In this document: one piece after another, positions 37,347 through 46,105 of the stretch | Position numbering within the stretch: position 1 is the stretch's first letter | How the letters are laid out: each line of letters starts with the position of its first letter | NCBI RefSeq assembly: GCF_003688285.1 | Contig: NZ_RCNT01000009.1 | Location: 62,001-126,000, forward strand | Length of the DNA stretch: 64,000 nt | Direction of reading: 5' to 3' | DNA from: Rhodophyticola porphyridii | Lineage (GTDB): Bacteria > Pseudomonadota > Alphaproteobacteria > Rhodobacterales > Rhodobacteraceae | Notes under the pieces: generated by a model | What the model saw: only the letters and a program-made list of their open reading frames with translations | Database searches by the model: none | What the model was told of the DNA's origin: nothing | Program-made: the position numbers and the translations under genes

Positions 37347-37967
37347 TCATGTCACACCCCCGAATCTGGCATGGTCTTTCGTGATCGTGCAGTCGAGATC
37401 CCGCAAAAGCCCGTCTTTCAGCCCGTAAACCAGCCCGTGGATCGAAATGTCGTCGCCTCGCTGCCAGGCCCGTTGCAGGATCGGCGTCTCTGCGACCCGC
37501 CGAACGCCTTCGATGACGTTCAATTCCGCCAGCTTGTCGCGGCGGCCTTCGATTGTTCCGATCTGCGACAGGTCGATGGTGTAGGCCCGCGCCAGCCGCC
37601 GGATCGGCTCCAGCCAGTGATCGGCCAGACCATGGGGCAGATCCTCGGTCGCGGCCCGCACCCCACCGCAGCCGTAATGGCCACAGAGGATGATCTCGCG
37701 GATATGCAGGGCATCGACGGCGAATTCCAGCGCGCTCAGCAGGTTCATATCGGTGGAATGGACTACATTGGCCACGTTGCGGTGCACGAACACCTCCCCC
37801 GGATCGAGCCCTGCGACGACATTGGCCGGAACCCGGCTGTCGGAACAGCCGATCCAGAAGAACTCGGGCCTCTGCTGGCTGGCCAGACGGCGGAAATAGC
37901 CGGGCTCGCGGGCGTTTCGGTCATCCGACCAGCGCCTGTTTCGGGCCATGAGATCGGCGAGCATCAC
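37347..37967 (-). CDS. beta-class carbonic anhydrase
   Basis: A 206-residue zinc enzyme interconverting CO2 and bicarbonate. Ligands and catalytic pair are visible: Cys41, Asp43 and Arg45 in WIGCSDSRVPANVV, His97 and Cys100 in LCGHYGCGGVRAA. VFVHRNVANVVHSTDMN and SIHGLVYGLKDGLLRDLDC complete the family pattern. Its start overlaps the end of the hemerythrin-like gene by four bases, and DUF2478 follows after 79 bases, so it appears to be part of the nar transcript. It could replenish or dispose of CO2/bicarbonate during anaerobic growth; that link is inference. Confidence 0.93.
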   Translation of the reverse strand: MMLADLMARNRRWSDDRNAREPGYFRRLASQQRPEFFWIGCSDSRVPANVVAGLDPGEVFVHRNVANVVHSTDMNLLSALEFAVDALHIREIILCGHYGCGGVRAATEDLPHGLADHWLEPIRRLARAYTIDLSQIGTIEGRRDKLAELNVIEGVRRVAETPILQRAWQRGDDISIHGLVYGLKDGLLRDLDCTITKDHARFGGVT

Positions 37968-38524
37968 GGCGTATCCATCACCCGGTCCAGCCCGCGCCGT
38001 TGCAGCATCCGCAGGCGGAGCGAGCCAAGGTCGCCCCCGCCAAGACGCGCGCGGGCAATGGGCAGAACGATCCCGGTTTCCACGATGAGAACGCGCCGTG
38101 CCTGTCTGCTGAACGCGCTCAGGGTCTCGCGCCCGGATCTCGACAGGGGGGCGGGCCGTGTCCGCGCCCCGGCGGTGCCAAGGATGTCGATGACGCCCGG
38201 GATCATCTGCCGCAGCGCGCCATGATCGGCCTCCAGCCCGTCAAGAACCCGGGCGATCCCGTCCTCCTGCGGGCAGCGGCGGCGCATGAGCGGGTGCAGA
38301 TCATCATCGCTGTCGACCAGATGCGGCGGGAAGATGTGGGTCAGAAAGGCGATGATCCTCTGCGCGGCCGGGCCGTCCACGGCCCCGATCCGGACCAGCC
38401 CGTCGATCAGATCGCAGATCTCCCTCGCCTGCCGGTGATCCTGTTCCAGAAAATCCAGCGGGTTTCCAAGCCGCCGGAATGTGCGGGGCGGTTCGGACGG
38501 GGATGGAGACGGACCGGGCGGCAT
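37964..38524 (-). CDS. hemerythrin-like HHE-domain protein
   Basis: A 186-residue protein with a proline-rich N-terminus, then a helical HHE cation-binding region: LDFLEQDHRQAREICDLIDG, IIAFLTHIFPPHLVDSDDDL, HPLMRRRCPQEDG and LEADHGALRQMIPGV, giving several histidine and acidic ligands for a di-iron site. A basic C-terminal helix (LGSLRLRMLQRRGLDRVM) follows. It sits between a parvulin gene (three-base gap) and a carbonic anhydrase (four-base overlap). Such proteins often sense or protect against NO and oxygen, which would suit a nitrate-respiring operon; not shown here. Confidence 0.75.
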   Translation of the reverse strand: MPPGPSPSPSEPPRTFRRLGNPLDFLEQDHRQAREICDLIDGLVRIGAVDGPAAQRIIAFLTHIFPPHLVDSDDDLHPLMRRRCPQEDGIARVLDGLEADHGALRQMIPGVIDILGTAGARTRPAPLSRSGRETLSAFSRQARRVLIVETGIVLPIARARLGGGDLGSLRLRMLQRRGLDRVMDTP

Positions 38525-38527
38525 GGG

Positions 38528-39325
38528 TCAGACCGGACGCATATCGGTGCCGGTGATCCGGGCGGACTCGACAAGTTTGGTGACAAAGCCCCGTGCCGCT
38601 TCGGTCCATGCGGCTTTTTCCATCGCGTCGGAGATTTTCTGCCTGACCGCCGAATAGGGCAGCACCCGGCGCGGGCCAAGCGCATCCATTCGGATGATAT
38701 GATATCCGTGGCGGGTCAGAACCGGCTCGGGCGTGATCTCGGCCTCGGCAAGACGGCGCAGGGTCGCCTCGAACTCGGGGACCGTGTCGCCGGGGCCAAG
38801 CTGGCCGAGCGCGCCACCATTCGATCTCGATCCGCAGTCGGAGTTGTGACGGGCGAGCTTGGCAAAGCTGTCCGGTGCTTCCAGCGCCAGAGATGTCAGG
38901 CCGGTGGCGCGGCTTCGCGCGCTCTCGCGCGCCGCCCCGTCGCGGGGGTCGCAGGCCACAAGGATGTGGGATACCTCCCAAAGGGGCGGGGTCCGGAACC
39001 GCGACGGGTCCTTGCGCCACTCCGCGTCGATGGCGGCCTCCTCGGGCGGGGCGACGGTGATGGCCGCGTCGAGAAGGCCCCGGATCAGGGCCTCCTCCTC
39101 GGTTTCGAAGCGGCCCGGCCCGATCTCGGCAGGGTCCGCGACCAGCCCCCGCCGCGCAGCCTCCTGCAGCATCAGGGTGCGGATCGCGAGGGCCTGGGCG
39201 GCCTTGCGCCATGCGACGCCGGGTTTGCCTTTCGGCGCCTCGTGGTTCTGGGCCTCGGCGGCGATGCGGATCTGGGGGACCACCTCGCCGTTGACGACCA
39301 GATCGGGGAAGAGCGCTGTTGCCAT
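38528..39325 (-). CDS. parvulin-type peptidyl-prolyl isomerase (nar-linked)
   Basis: A 265-residue PpiC-type isomerase. N-terminal helical region (LFPDLVVNGEVVPQIRIAAE, WRKAAQALAIRTLMLQEAAR) precedes the parvulin fold from about residue 115: WEVSHILVACDPRD, LARHNSDCGSRSNGGALGQL, FEATLRRLAEAEIT and PVLTRHGYHIIRMDAL. No signal peptide is seen, so it is cytoplasmic. It begins six bases downstream of narI, in the place where many nar operons carry a parvulin thought to help NarGH maturation. ATG 39325 is chosen because the longer frame runs through narI. Confidence 0.87.
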   Translation of the reverse strand: MATALFPDLVVNGEVVPQIRIAAEAQNHEAPKGKPGVAWRKAAQALAIRTLMLQEAARRGLVADPAEIGPGRFETEEEALIRGLLDAAITVAPPEEAAIDAEWRKDPSRFRTPPLWEVSHILVACDPRDGAARESARSRATGLTSLALEAPDSFAKLARHNSDCGSRSNGGALGQLGPGDTVPEFEATLRRLAEAEITPEPVLTRHGYHIIRMDALGPRRVLPYSAVRQKISDAMEKAAWTEAARGFVTKLVESARITGTDMRPV

Positions 39326-39330
39326 GTCGC

Positions 39331-40074
39331 CTACTCCGCCGGGGTCGATCCGGACCGCTTGGGCAGGGGAGCCCGCCGTCGCGATCGCACGATCTGATAG
39401 CCAGGGCGGAGCAGGAACCGGAACGGCGCGGCGAAGCCCGAGATCATGTGCACCAGCCGTGTGAACGGGAACAGCGCCGTAATCAGGAGACCCAGGAAGA
39501 TATGCGCCCGGTAAAGCCAGTGAACATCGATCATCGTGGACCAGGCGTTGATGTTCCAGGTCAAGATGCTCTGGGACCAGGTCATGAAGCGGACCATTTC
39601 GGAGCCGTCCATATGTTGTAGCGTCTGCGTGATGGTCAGCAGTCCGATCGCCAGTTGCAGCCAGATCAGCACCATGATGCCGATATCGGCAAGGCTGGAC
39701 GTGGCACGGATGCGGGGGTCCACAAGCCGCCGGTGCAGAAGGATCGTCGAGCCGATCAGCGCGGCAATCCCGGCCGGGCCGCCGATGACAACCGCCATCC
39801 ACTGCTTGAACCAGTAGGGAATGCCCACCGCGTCCAGCACCCAGACCGGCGTGAACAATCCGATCAGGTGCCCCAGGAACACGGTGATGATGCCGACATG
39901 GAACAGGATCGACCCCCATATCAGCTGTTTGCGGCGCAAGAGCTGGCTGGAGGAGCTTTTCCAGGTGAAGGGATCGCGTTCATACCTAGCGATGGAACCT
40001 ACCACAAGGATGGTCAACGCCGCGTAGGGCATGATCCCGAAGATGATGAAGTCGATATCGAGATTGGCAAACAT
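39331..40074 (-). CDS. narI: respiratory nitrate reductase gamma subunit
   Basis: A 247-residue membrane cytochrome b that oxidises quinol and passes electrons to NarH. Five hydrophobic helices are visible, starting IIFGIMPYAALTILVVGSIA, with heme-ligand histidines in WGSILFHVGIITVFLGHLIG and the C-terminal pair in YRAHIFLGLLITALFPFTRL, VHMISG. The cytoplasmic C-terminus is basic. It follows narJ by 12 bases and precedes the parvulin gene. Confidence 0.95.
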   Translation of the reverse strand: MFANLDIDFIIFGIMPYAALTILVVGSIARYERDPFTWKSSSSQLLRRKQLIWGSILFHVGIITVFLGHLIGLFTPVWVLDAVGIPYWFKQWMAVVIGGPAGIAALIGSTILLHRRLVDPRIRATSSLADIGIMVLIWLQLAIGLLTITQTLQHMDGSEMVRFMTWSQSILTWNINAWSTMIDVHWLYRAHIFLGLLITALFPFTRLVHMISGFAAPFRFLLRPGYQIVRSRRRAPLPKRSGSTPAE

Positions 40075-40086
40075 GGGTCTTCCTCC

Positions 40087-40791
40087 CTATTCGGCCGCGT
40101 GATGCGGTGCGGGGGTGACGGGCGTATCGATGCGCGAGAGCATTTCGCGCACGTGCGGGCAGCCGGCGTTGGGGTCGGGGCCGAAAACGACCTCGCTTTC
40201 CTCCCAGACGGCATCGAGCGCCTCCAGATCGTTCGGATCCGTCTCGGGCTCGTTCAGAAGGTCGCGCACGGCCTCGATATCGGCGGTTCGGCCGGAAAGC
40301 TGTAAAAGAGCGGCGAACACGGCGGCATATGGGCTTTCCCGGCGGTCCAGCCGTTTAGCCAGGGCCTGAAAGATATGCGCCGCGTCCGCCAAGGTATCCT
40401 GAGCCTCCACGAAGGGTTGGGTGGCCAGGAATTCCAGCAAAACCGGAAGGTGATCGGGCAATTCGGAGGTGACCGGTTCGAAACCCGCGTCGCGGTAGGT
40501 TTCCATCAGGCTGACCATTGCGCCCCCCCGGTCCCGGCTTTCACCATGGACATGCTCGAAGAGGTTGAGCGAGAGGGTGCGCGAGCGGTCGAACAGCATA
40601 ACGAACCGTTCCTCCAGATCGTAGATGTCGCTTTGCGCGATCTCCTCCACCAGCGGGCGAAGGGCTCTGCGGGTGGCCGCGGTCAGCCGGGCGTCGGAGG
40701 CGAGCACGCCCCCGATCTCGGGCATGGCCTCCTGCAGCGCCCGGGTGGGGTAGCTGAGGATCAGCGAAAGAGATTTCAGCGTCCGGTCCAT
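40087..40791 (-). CDS. narJ: nitrate reductase assembly chaperone
   Basis: A 234-residue TorD/NarJ-family chaperone needed for molybdenum cofactor insertion into NarG. Typical segments are SLSLILSYPTRALQEAMPEI, LEERFVMLFDRSRTLSLNLF, EHVHGESRDRGGAMVSLMET and ELPDHLPVLLEFLATQPF. It shares its first base with the end of narH (overlap at 40791) and lies directly upstream of narI, the standard GHJI order. Confidence 0.94.
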   Translation of the reverse strand: MDRTLKSLSLILSYPTRALQEAMPEIGGVLASDARLTAATRRALRPLVEEIAQSDIYDLEERFVMLFDRSRTLSLNLFEHVHGESRDRGGAMVSLMETYRDAGFEPVTSELPDHLPVLLEFLATQPFVEAQDTLADAAHIFQALAKRLDRRESPYAAVFAALLQLSGRTADIEAVRDLLNEPETDPNDLEALDAVWEESEVVFGPDPNAGCPHVREMLSRIDTPVTPAPHHAAE

Positions 40792-42311
40792 TACATCGCC
40801 TCCGGTATTTTCAGGGGTTTCTTCTTGCCGCCGAACAGCGAGCCCTTGCTGATGCCCGGAGAGCAGCCATTGGTGTCGGTGAAGCCGCAGCCGCCCCGCA
40901 GGTCATAAGCCTCTTCGACCTGTTCGCGGTGTGTGGTGGGGATCACGAAACGATCTTCGTAGTCTGCCAAAGCCATGATTTTATACATGTCTTCGATCAC
41001 CCGGCCGGAGAGGCCGACACGGGCGGCCACACCTTCGTCGATCACGCCGTCCACGGTCTTGGCCCGCATATAGGCTCGCATCGCCAGCATCCGCTCAAGC
41101 GCGGTGACCACGGGCGCTTCATCCCCGGCGGTCAGCATGTTGGCGAGATACCGCACCGGAATGCGGAGCGACTGAACATCCGGCATGTCGCCATCGGTGC
41201 CGATCTTTCCGGCCTCGGCGGCATTCTGGATCGGGCTGAGCGGCGGGATGTACCAGACCATCGGAAGTGTGCGGTATTCCGGATGCAGTGGGAAGGCGAC
41301 TTTCCACTCCATCGCCATCTTCCAGATCGGGCTTTCCTGCGCCGCCTTGATCCAGTCCTCGGGAATACCGTCGGCGCGGGCCGTTTCAATCACTACCGGA
41401 TCCTTGGGGTCGAGGAAGACGCCAAGCTGCGCGTCATAGAGATCCTGCGTGTCCTCCATATTCGCCGCTTCCTCGATCTTGTCGGCGTCGTAGAGCATCA
41501 CGCCCAGATAGCGGATACGCCCCACGCAGGTTTCCGAACAGACCGTGGGGTTGCCGCTTTCGATCCGCGGATAGCAGAGCGTGCATTTCTCGGATTTGCC
41601 GCTTTCCCAGTTGTAATACACCTTCTTGTAGGGACAGCCGGAGACGCACATCCGCCAGCCTCGGCATTTCTCCTGATCGATCAGAACGATGCCGTCTTCC
41701 TCGCGCTTGTAGATCGCCCCGGACGGGCAGGAGGCCGCGCAGGTCGGGTTCAGGCAGTGTTCGCACAACCGCGGCAGATACATCATGAAGGTGTTTTCGT
41801 ACTCGCCGTAGATCTCCTTCTGGATGCCCTCGAAATTGTAATCCTGAGACCGTTTGGCGAACTCGCCCCCAAGGATCTCCTCCCAGTTGGGGCCCTTTTC
41901 GATCTTTTCGATCCGCTCGCCGGTGATCTTCGAAAACGGCCGCGCGGTCGGAAACGCCTTCATCTCGGGTGCGGATTTCAGGTGGTCATAGTCGAAATCG
42001 AACGGCTCGTAGTAATCGTCGATCTCGGGCAGGTCGGGATTGCCGAAGATGTTCGACAGGATCCGCCATTTGCTGCCCTGTTTGGGATGCAGCTTGCCCG
42101 ATTTCGATCGTTCCCAGCCGCCGTTCCAGCGGGCCTGATTTTCCCAGTCGGTGGGATATCCGGTGCCCGGCTTGGTTTCGACATTGTTGAACCAGGCGTA
42201 TTCAACGCCCTCGCGGCTGGTCCAGACGTTCTTGCAGGTGACCGAACAGGTGTGACACCCGATGCATTTGTCCAGGTTCAGGACCATGCCGATTTGCGCG
42301 CGGATCCTCAT
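40791..42311 (-). CDS. narH: respiratory nitrate reductase beta subunit
   Basis: A 506-residue iron-sulfur subunit carrying electrons from NarI to NarG. Four cysteine clusters are visible: CIGCHTCSVTCKNVW near the N-terminus, CEHCLNPTCAASCPSG, CRGWRMCVSGCPYKKVYYNW (with the tryptophan of the 3Fe-4S site) and CTLCYPRIESGNPTVCSETC. Length is that of the family. It overlaps narG by four bases (ATGA) and narJ by one base. Confidence 0.97.
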   Translation of the reverse strand: MRIRAQIGMVLNLDKCIGCHTCSVTCKNVWTSREGVEYAWFNNVETKPGTGYPTDWENQARWNGGWERSKSGKLHPKQGSKWRILSNIFGNPDLPEIDDYYEPFDFDYDHLKSAPEMKAFPTARPFSKITGERIEKIEKGPNWEEILGGEFAKRSQDYNFEGIQKEIYGEYENTFMMYLPRLCEHCLNPTCAASCPSGAIYKREEDGIVLIDQEKCRGWRMCVSGCPYKKVYYNWESGKSEKCTLCYPRIESGNPTVCSETCVGRIRYLGVMLYDADKIEEAANMEDTQDLYDAQLGVFLDPKDPVVIETARADGIPEDWIKAAQESPIWKMAMEWKVAFPLHPEYRTLPMVWYIPPLSPIQNAAEAGKIGTDGDMPDVQSLRIPVRYLANMLTAGDEAPVVTALERMLAMRAYMRAKTVDGVIDEGVAARVGLSGRVIEDMYKIMALADYEDRFVIPTTHREQVEEAYDLRGGCGFTDTNGCSPGISKGSLFGGKKKPLKIPEAM

Positions 42312-45300
42312 GCTTCTGCCTCCGTTCTGGTGGCGGGAGCGTCGAGCCAGTCGACCTTCCGCATTTTCCTCACAATCACGAATTCATCGCGGTTCGATCC
42401 GACGGTGCCGTAGTAGTTGAAGCCGTAGGATTGCTGCGCGTAAGCGCCGATCATATGGGTTGGTTTCAGCGTCGCGCGGGTGACCGAGTTATGAATCCCG
42501 CCGCGGTTTCCGGTCTTCTCGGAGCCGGGCGTATTCACGATCTTCTCCTGGGCGTGATACATGAAGATCGTACCGTTTTTAATGCGCTGAGACACGACCG
42601 CGCGCGCGGTCAGCGCGCCGTTGACGTTGTAGGCCTCGACCCAGTCGTTATCCGCGATGCCCACGCTTTTGGCGTCGGCCTCGCTGATCCAGACCACCGG
42701 ACCGCCCCGGTTGAGCGTGAGCATCAGCAGGTTGTCGGAGTAGGTGGAATGGATACCCCATTTCTGGTGCGGAGTGATGAAGTTCAGCACCAGATGCGGT
42801 TCGCCGGTATCGGTGTTCACCTCATCGGTGATCGTTTTCAGATCCACCGGCGGTCGGTAGGACATGAAGCCCTCGCCGAAGGCCCGCATCCAGAGGTGAT
42901 CCTGATAAAGCTGCTGGCGCCCTGTCAGCGTGCGCCACGGGATCAGCTCGTGCACGTTGGTGTAACCGGCGTTGTAGCAGACCTTTTCGCTCTCAAGACC
43001 GGACCATGTGGGTGAGGAGATGATCTTGCGCGGTTGCGCCGCGATATCGCGGAAGCGGATTTTCTCATCTTCCTTGGGCAGCGCCAGATGCGCGTGCTCG
43101 CGGCCCGTGGCTTTCGACAGCGCCTCCCAGGCTTTCACCGCAACCTCGCCATTGGTTTCGGGCGCCAGCATCAGAACGACCTCGCTGGCGTCGATATCGG
43201 TGAGGATTTTCGCGCAGCCCTTCGCCGGGCCGTCCTGCCATTCGCCGTTGAGCTCGCGCAGGTGCTGAACCTCGGTCTCGGTGTTCCAGCTGATGCCCTT
43301 GCCGCCGTTACCGATCTTGTCCATCAGCGGTCCAAGGGCGACGAAACGGTCGTAGAGCGCCGGATAGTCCCGCTCCACCGCCACGAAGTTCGGGGCGGTC
43401 TTGCCGGGGATCAGGTCGCATTCGCCCGCCTTCCAGTCCTTCACCTGGTCCTGAGCGATCTCACCCGGCGTGTCATGCAGGATCGGCACCGCGACGATAT
43501 CTGTCTCGCGGCCCAGAACCTCGGGTGCCACCTCCTGAAACTTCCTGGCGATCGCCTTGAAGATCTCCCAGTCCGATTTGCTTTCATAGGCCGGGTCCAC
43601 CGCTGCTTGCAGCGGATGGATGAACGGGTGCATGTCCGAGGTGTTGAGGTCGTTCTTCTCGTACCAACTGGCCGTGGGCAGGACGATATCGGAATAGACC
43701 GCGGTGGTGGACATTCGGAAATCGATCGTCACCAAAAGGTCGAGCTTTCCGCGCGGTGCCTCCTCGTGCCATTTGGCTTCCCGCGGCAGTTGCTTGCCTT
43801 CCTCGCCCAGATCCTTGCCCAGAACGCCGTGATCGGTGCCAAGCAGGTGCTTGAGAAAATACTCGTGGCCCTTGCCGGAGGAGCCCAGAAGGTTCGAGCG
43901 CCAGACAAACAGGTTGCGCGGCCAGTTCTCGGGCGCGTCCGGATCTTCGCACGACATTTCAAGCGCGCCGGATTTCAGCTGCTCGCTGACATAGGCCGGA
44001 ATCTCCTTGCCGGCTTCCTTCGCCGCCTTCGCGACCTCCAGCGGATTGGTCTTGAGTTGCGGGGCAGATGGCAGCCAGCCCATCCGCTCGGCGCGGATAT
44101 TGTAGTCGATCATCGTGACGTCCCAGTCGCCATCCGGCGCCGTGGGCGAGATGATCTCGTTTGCCGTCAACTGCTCGTAGCGCCACTGATCAGTGTGCGC
44201 ATACCATGCGGAGGTGGAGTTCATGTGCCGGGGCGGGCGCCCCCAGTCCAGCGCGAAGGCCAGGGGGAGCCAGCCGGTTTGCGGGCGCAGTTTCTCCTGA
44301 CCCACGTAATGGGCCCACCCTCCGCCCGACTGGCCCACGCAGCCGCACATCACCAGCATGTTGATGACGCCGCGATAGTTCATGTCCATGTGATACCAGT
44401 GGTTCATTGCCGCGCCGATGATGACCATGGATTTGCCCCTCGTCTTTTCGGCGTTCAGGGCGAACTCGCGGGCCACATGGATGATCTTGTCAGCAGGGAC
44501 ACCGGTGATTTTCGCCGCCCAGGCCGGGGTGCCCGGAACCTCGTCGGCGTAATCTGCGGCGACCCAGTCCCCGCCAAGCCCACGGTCAAGCCCGTAATTG
44601 GCACAAAAGAGGTCGAATACGGTGGCCACGAGGATCTCGCCGTCGGCCGTCTGCACCTTGCGGATCGGGATGTTGCGGGTCAGCACATCTGGATGGTCTG
44701 CGTCGGTGGCAAACTCCGGCGTGGCCTCGCCCCCGAAGTAGGGGAAATCGACGCCCACGACATCGTCATGATCCTCATCCAGGATCAGAGATATCTTCAG
44801 CTCGGTTTCTGCCGCGCCGGCGCGCTCCTCAAGGTTCCATTCGCCGTCTTCACCCCACCGGTAGCCGATGGAGCCGTTGGGCGCGACCATCCTGCCGGAG
44901 ACCGTGTCCAGCGCGACGGTTTTCCATTCCGGGTTGTTCTCTTCGCCCAGCTTGCCATCCAGATCGTCGGCGCGCAGGAAGCGGCCCGGGATCAGGCGGC
45001 CGTCTTTGCGCTCCAGCTTCACCAGCATCGGGAAATCGCTGTATTTCCGGGTATATTCCTCGAAGTACTCGGCCTGACGGTCCAGATGGAACTCGCGCAG
45101 AATCACATGACCGAAGGCCATGGCGAGGGCCGCATCGGTGCCCTGTTTCACGTTCAGCCAGACATCGCCGAACTTGGCGGCTTCGGAGTAATCCGGGCAG
45201 ATAACCGCAGATTTGGTGCCGCGATAGCGCGCCTCGGTATAGAAATGAGCATCGGGCGTCCGGGTCTGCGGTACGTTCGAGCCCCAGATCAGCAGGTAGC

Positions 45301-46042
45301 CCGCATTGTACCAGTCGGCCGATTCCGGCACGTCGGTCTGCTCGCCCCAGGTCATCGGCGAAGCCGGCGGAAGGTCGCAGTACCAGTCGTAGAACGACAT
45401 GCAGACACCCCCCAGAAGCGAGAGGTAACGTGAGCCCGCGGCGTAGGAGATCATCGACATCGCCGGGATCGGGGAAAAGCCGAACACCCGGTCGGGCCCG
45501 TAGGTCTTGGCGGTGTAGGCGTTGGCCGCTGCCGTGATCTCGGTCGCCTCGTCCCAGCTTGCGCGGACGAACCCGCCCTTGCCGCGGGTCTCCACATAGG
45601 AGGCGCGCAGGATCGGATCGGCCTGCAGTTTGCTCCACGCCTCGATCGGGCTCAACGTCTCCCGCATCTTGCGCCAGACCTTCATCAGCCGACCGCGCAC
45701 CAGCGGGTTCTTCACCCGGTTGGCGGAGTAGAGATACCAGCTGTAGCTTGCGCCGCGCGCGCAACCCCGCGGCTCGTGATTGGGCAGATCAGGCCGGGTG
45801 CGTGGATAATCGGTTTGCTGCGTCTCCCAGGTGACGATCCCGGACTTGACGTAAATCTTCCACGAACATGACCCTGTGCAGTTCACCCCATGGGTCGACC
45901 GGACGACTTTGTCGTGCCGCCAGCGGTTCCGGTAGGTCTCCTCCCAATCGCGGTTTTCGCGGGTGACCTGTCCATGGCCGCCCGAAAACTGCTCCAGTTC
46001 CTTGGATTGCAGGAAGTTCAATCTGTCCAGCAGGTGGCTCAT
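42308..46042 (-). CDS. narG: respiratory nitrate reductase alpha subunit
   Basis: A 1244-residue molybdenum bis-MGD catalytic subunit reducing nitrate to nitrite in the cytoplasm. The N-terminal 4Fe-4S ligands are His and Cys in HGVNCTGSCSWKIYVKSG and the later ARGAS/GCARG segment. The Mo-ligand aspartate lies in DWYCDLPPASPMTWGEQTD. No Tat peptide is present, as expected for a NarGHI-type enzyme. It is the largest gene here; the upstream narK2 ends 63 bases before, with a small hairpin between. It is likely induced by Fnr/NarR under low oxygen with nitrate. Confidence 0.97.
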   Translation of the reverse strand: MSHLLDRLNFLQSKELEQFSGGHGQVTRENRDWEETYRNRWRHDKVVRSTHGVNCTGSCSWKIYVKSGIVTWETQQTDYPRTRPDLPNHEPRGCARGASYSWYLYSANRVKNPLVRGRLMKVWRKMRETLSPIEAWSKLQADPILRASYVETRGKGGFVRASWDEATEITAAANAYTAKTYGPDRVFGFSPIPAMSMISYAAGSRYLSLLGGVCMSFYDWYCDLPPASPMTWGEQTDVPESADWYNAGYLLIWGSNVPQTRTPDAHFYTEARYRGTKSAVICPDYSEAAKFGDVWLNVKQGTDAALAMAFGHVILREFHLDRQAEYFEEYTRKYSDFPMLVKLERKDGRLIPGRFLRADDLDGKLGEENNPEWKTVALDTVSGRMVAPNGSIGYRWGEDGEWNLEERAGAAETELKISLILDEDHDDVVGVDFPYFGGEATPEFATDADHPDVLTRNIPIRKVQTADGEILVATVFDLFCANYGLDRGLGGDWVAADYADEVPGTPAWAAKITGVPADKIIHVAREFALNAEKTRGKSMVIIGAAMNHWYHMDMNYRGVINMLVMCGCVGQSGGGWAHYVGQEKLRPQTGWLPLAFALDWGRPPRHMNSTSAWYAHTDQWRYEQLTANEIISPTAPDGDWDVTMIDYNIRAERMGWLPSAPQLKTNPLEVAKAAKEAGKEIPAYVSEQLKSGALEMSCEDPDAPENWPRNLFVWRSNLLGSSGKGHEYFLKHLLGTDHGVLGKDLGEEGKQLPREAKWHEEAPRGKLDLLVTIDFRMSTTAVYSDIVLPTASWYEKNDLNTSDMHPFIHPLQAAVDPAYESKSDWEIFKAIARKFQEVAPEVLGRETDIVAVPILHDTPGEIAQDQVKDWKAGECDLIPGKTAPNFVAVERDYPALYDRFVALGPLMDKIGNGGKGISWNTETEVQHLRELNGEWQDGPAKGCAKILTDIDASEVVLMLAPETNGEVAVKAWEALSKATGREHAHLALPKEDEKIRFRDIAAQPRKIISSPTWSGLESEKVCYNAGYTNVHELIPWRTLTGRQQLYQDHLWMRAFGEGFMSYRPPVDLKTITDEVNTDTGEPHLVLNFITPHQKWGIHSTYSDNLLMLTLNRGGPVVWISEADAKSVGIADNDWVEAYNVNGALTARAVVSQRIKNGTIFMYHAQEKIVNTPGSEKTGNRGGIHNSVTRATLKPTHMIGAYAQQSYGFNYYGTVGSNRDEFVIVRKMRKVDWLDAPATRTEAEA

Positions 46043-46068
46043 TTGGCTGTCTCCTAGAAGCGGGGGCC

Positions 46069-46087
46069 GCGCCGCCTGAAACGGCGC
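46069..46087 (-). repeat. small hairpin between narK2 and narG
   Basis: GCGCCG (46069-46074) and CGGCGC (46082-46087) form a six-base stem with a seven-base loop in the 63-base gap upstream of narG. It may be an mRNA processing or attenuation element that separates transporter and enzyme expression. There is no T-run. Confidence 0.4.
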
Positions 46088-46105
46088 AGCGGATGTTTCA
46101 TTGGT

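Noticed and set aside
43034-45433. 799-codon open frame antisense to narG
   Set aside because: It mirrors narG codons in a GC-rich genome. NarG is certain from its iron-sulfur and molybdenum motifs and the antisense frame has no recognisable domain.
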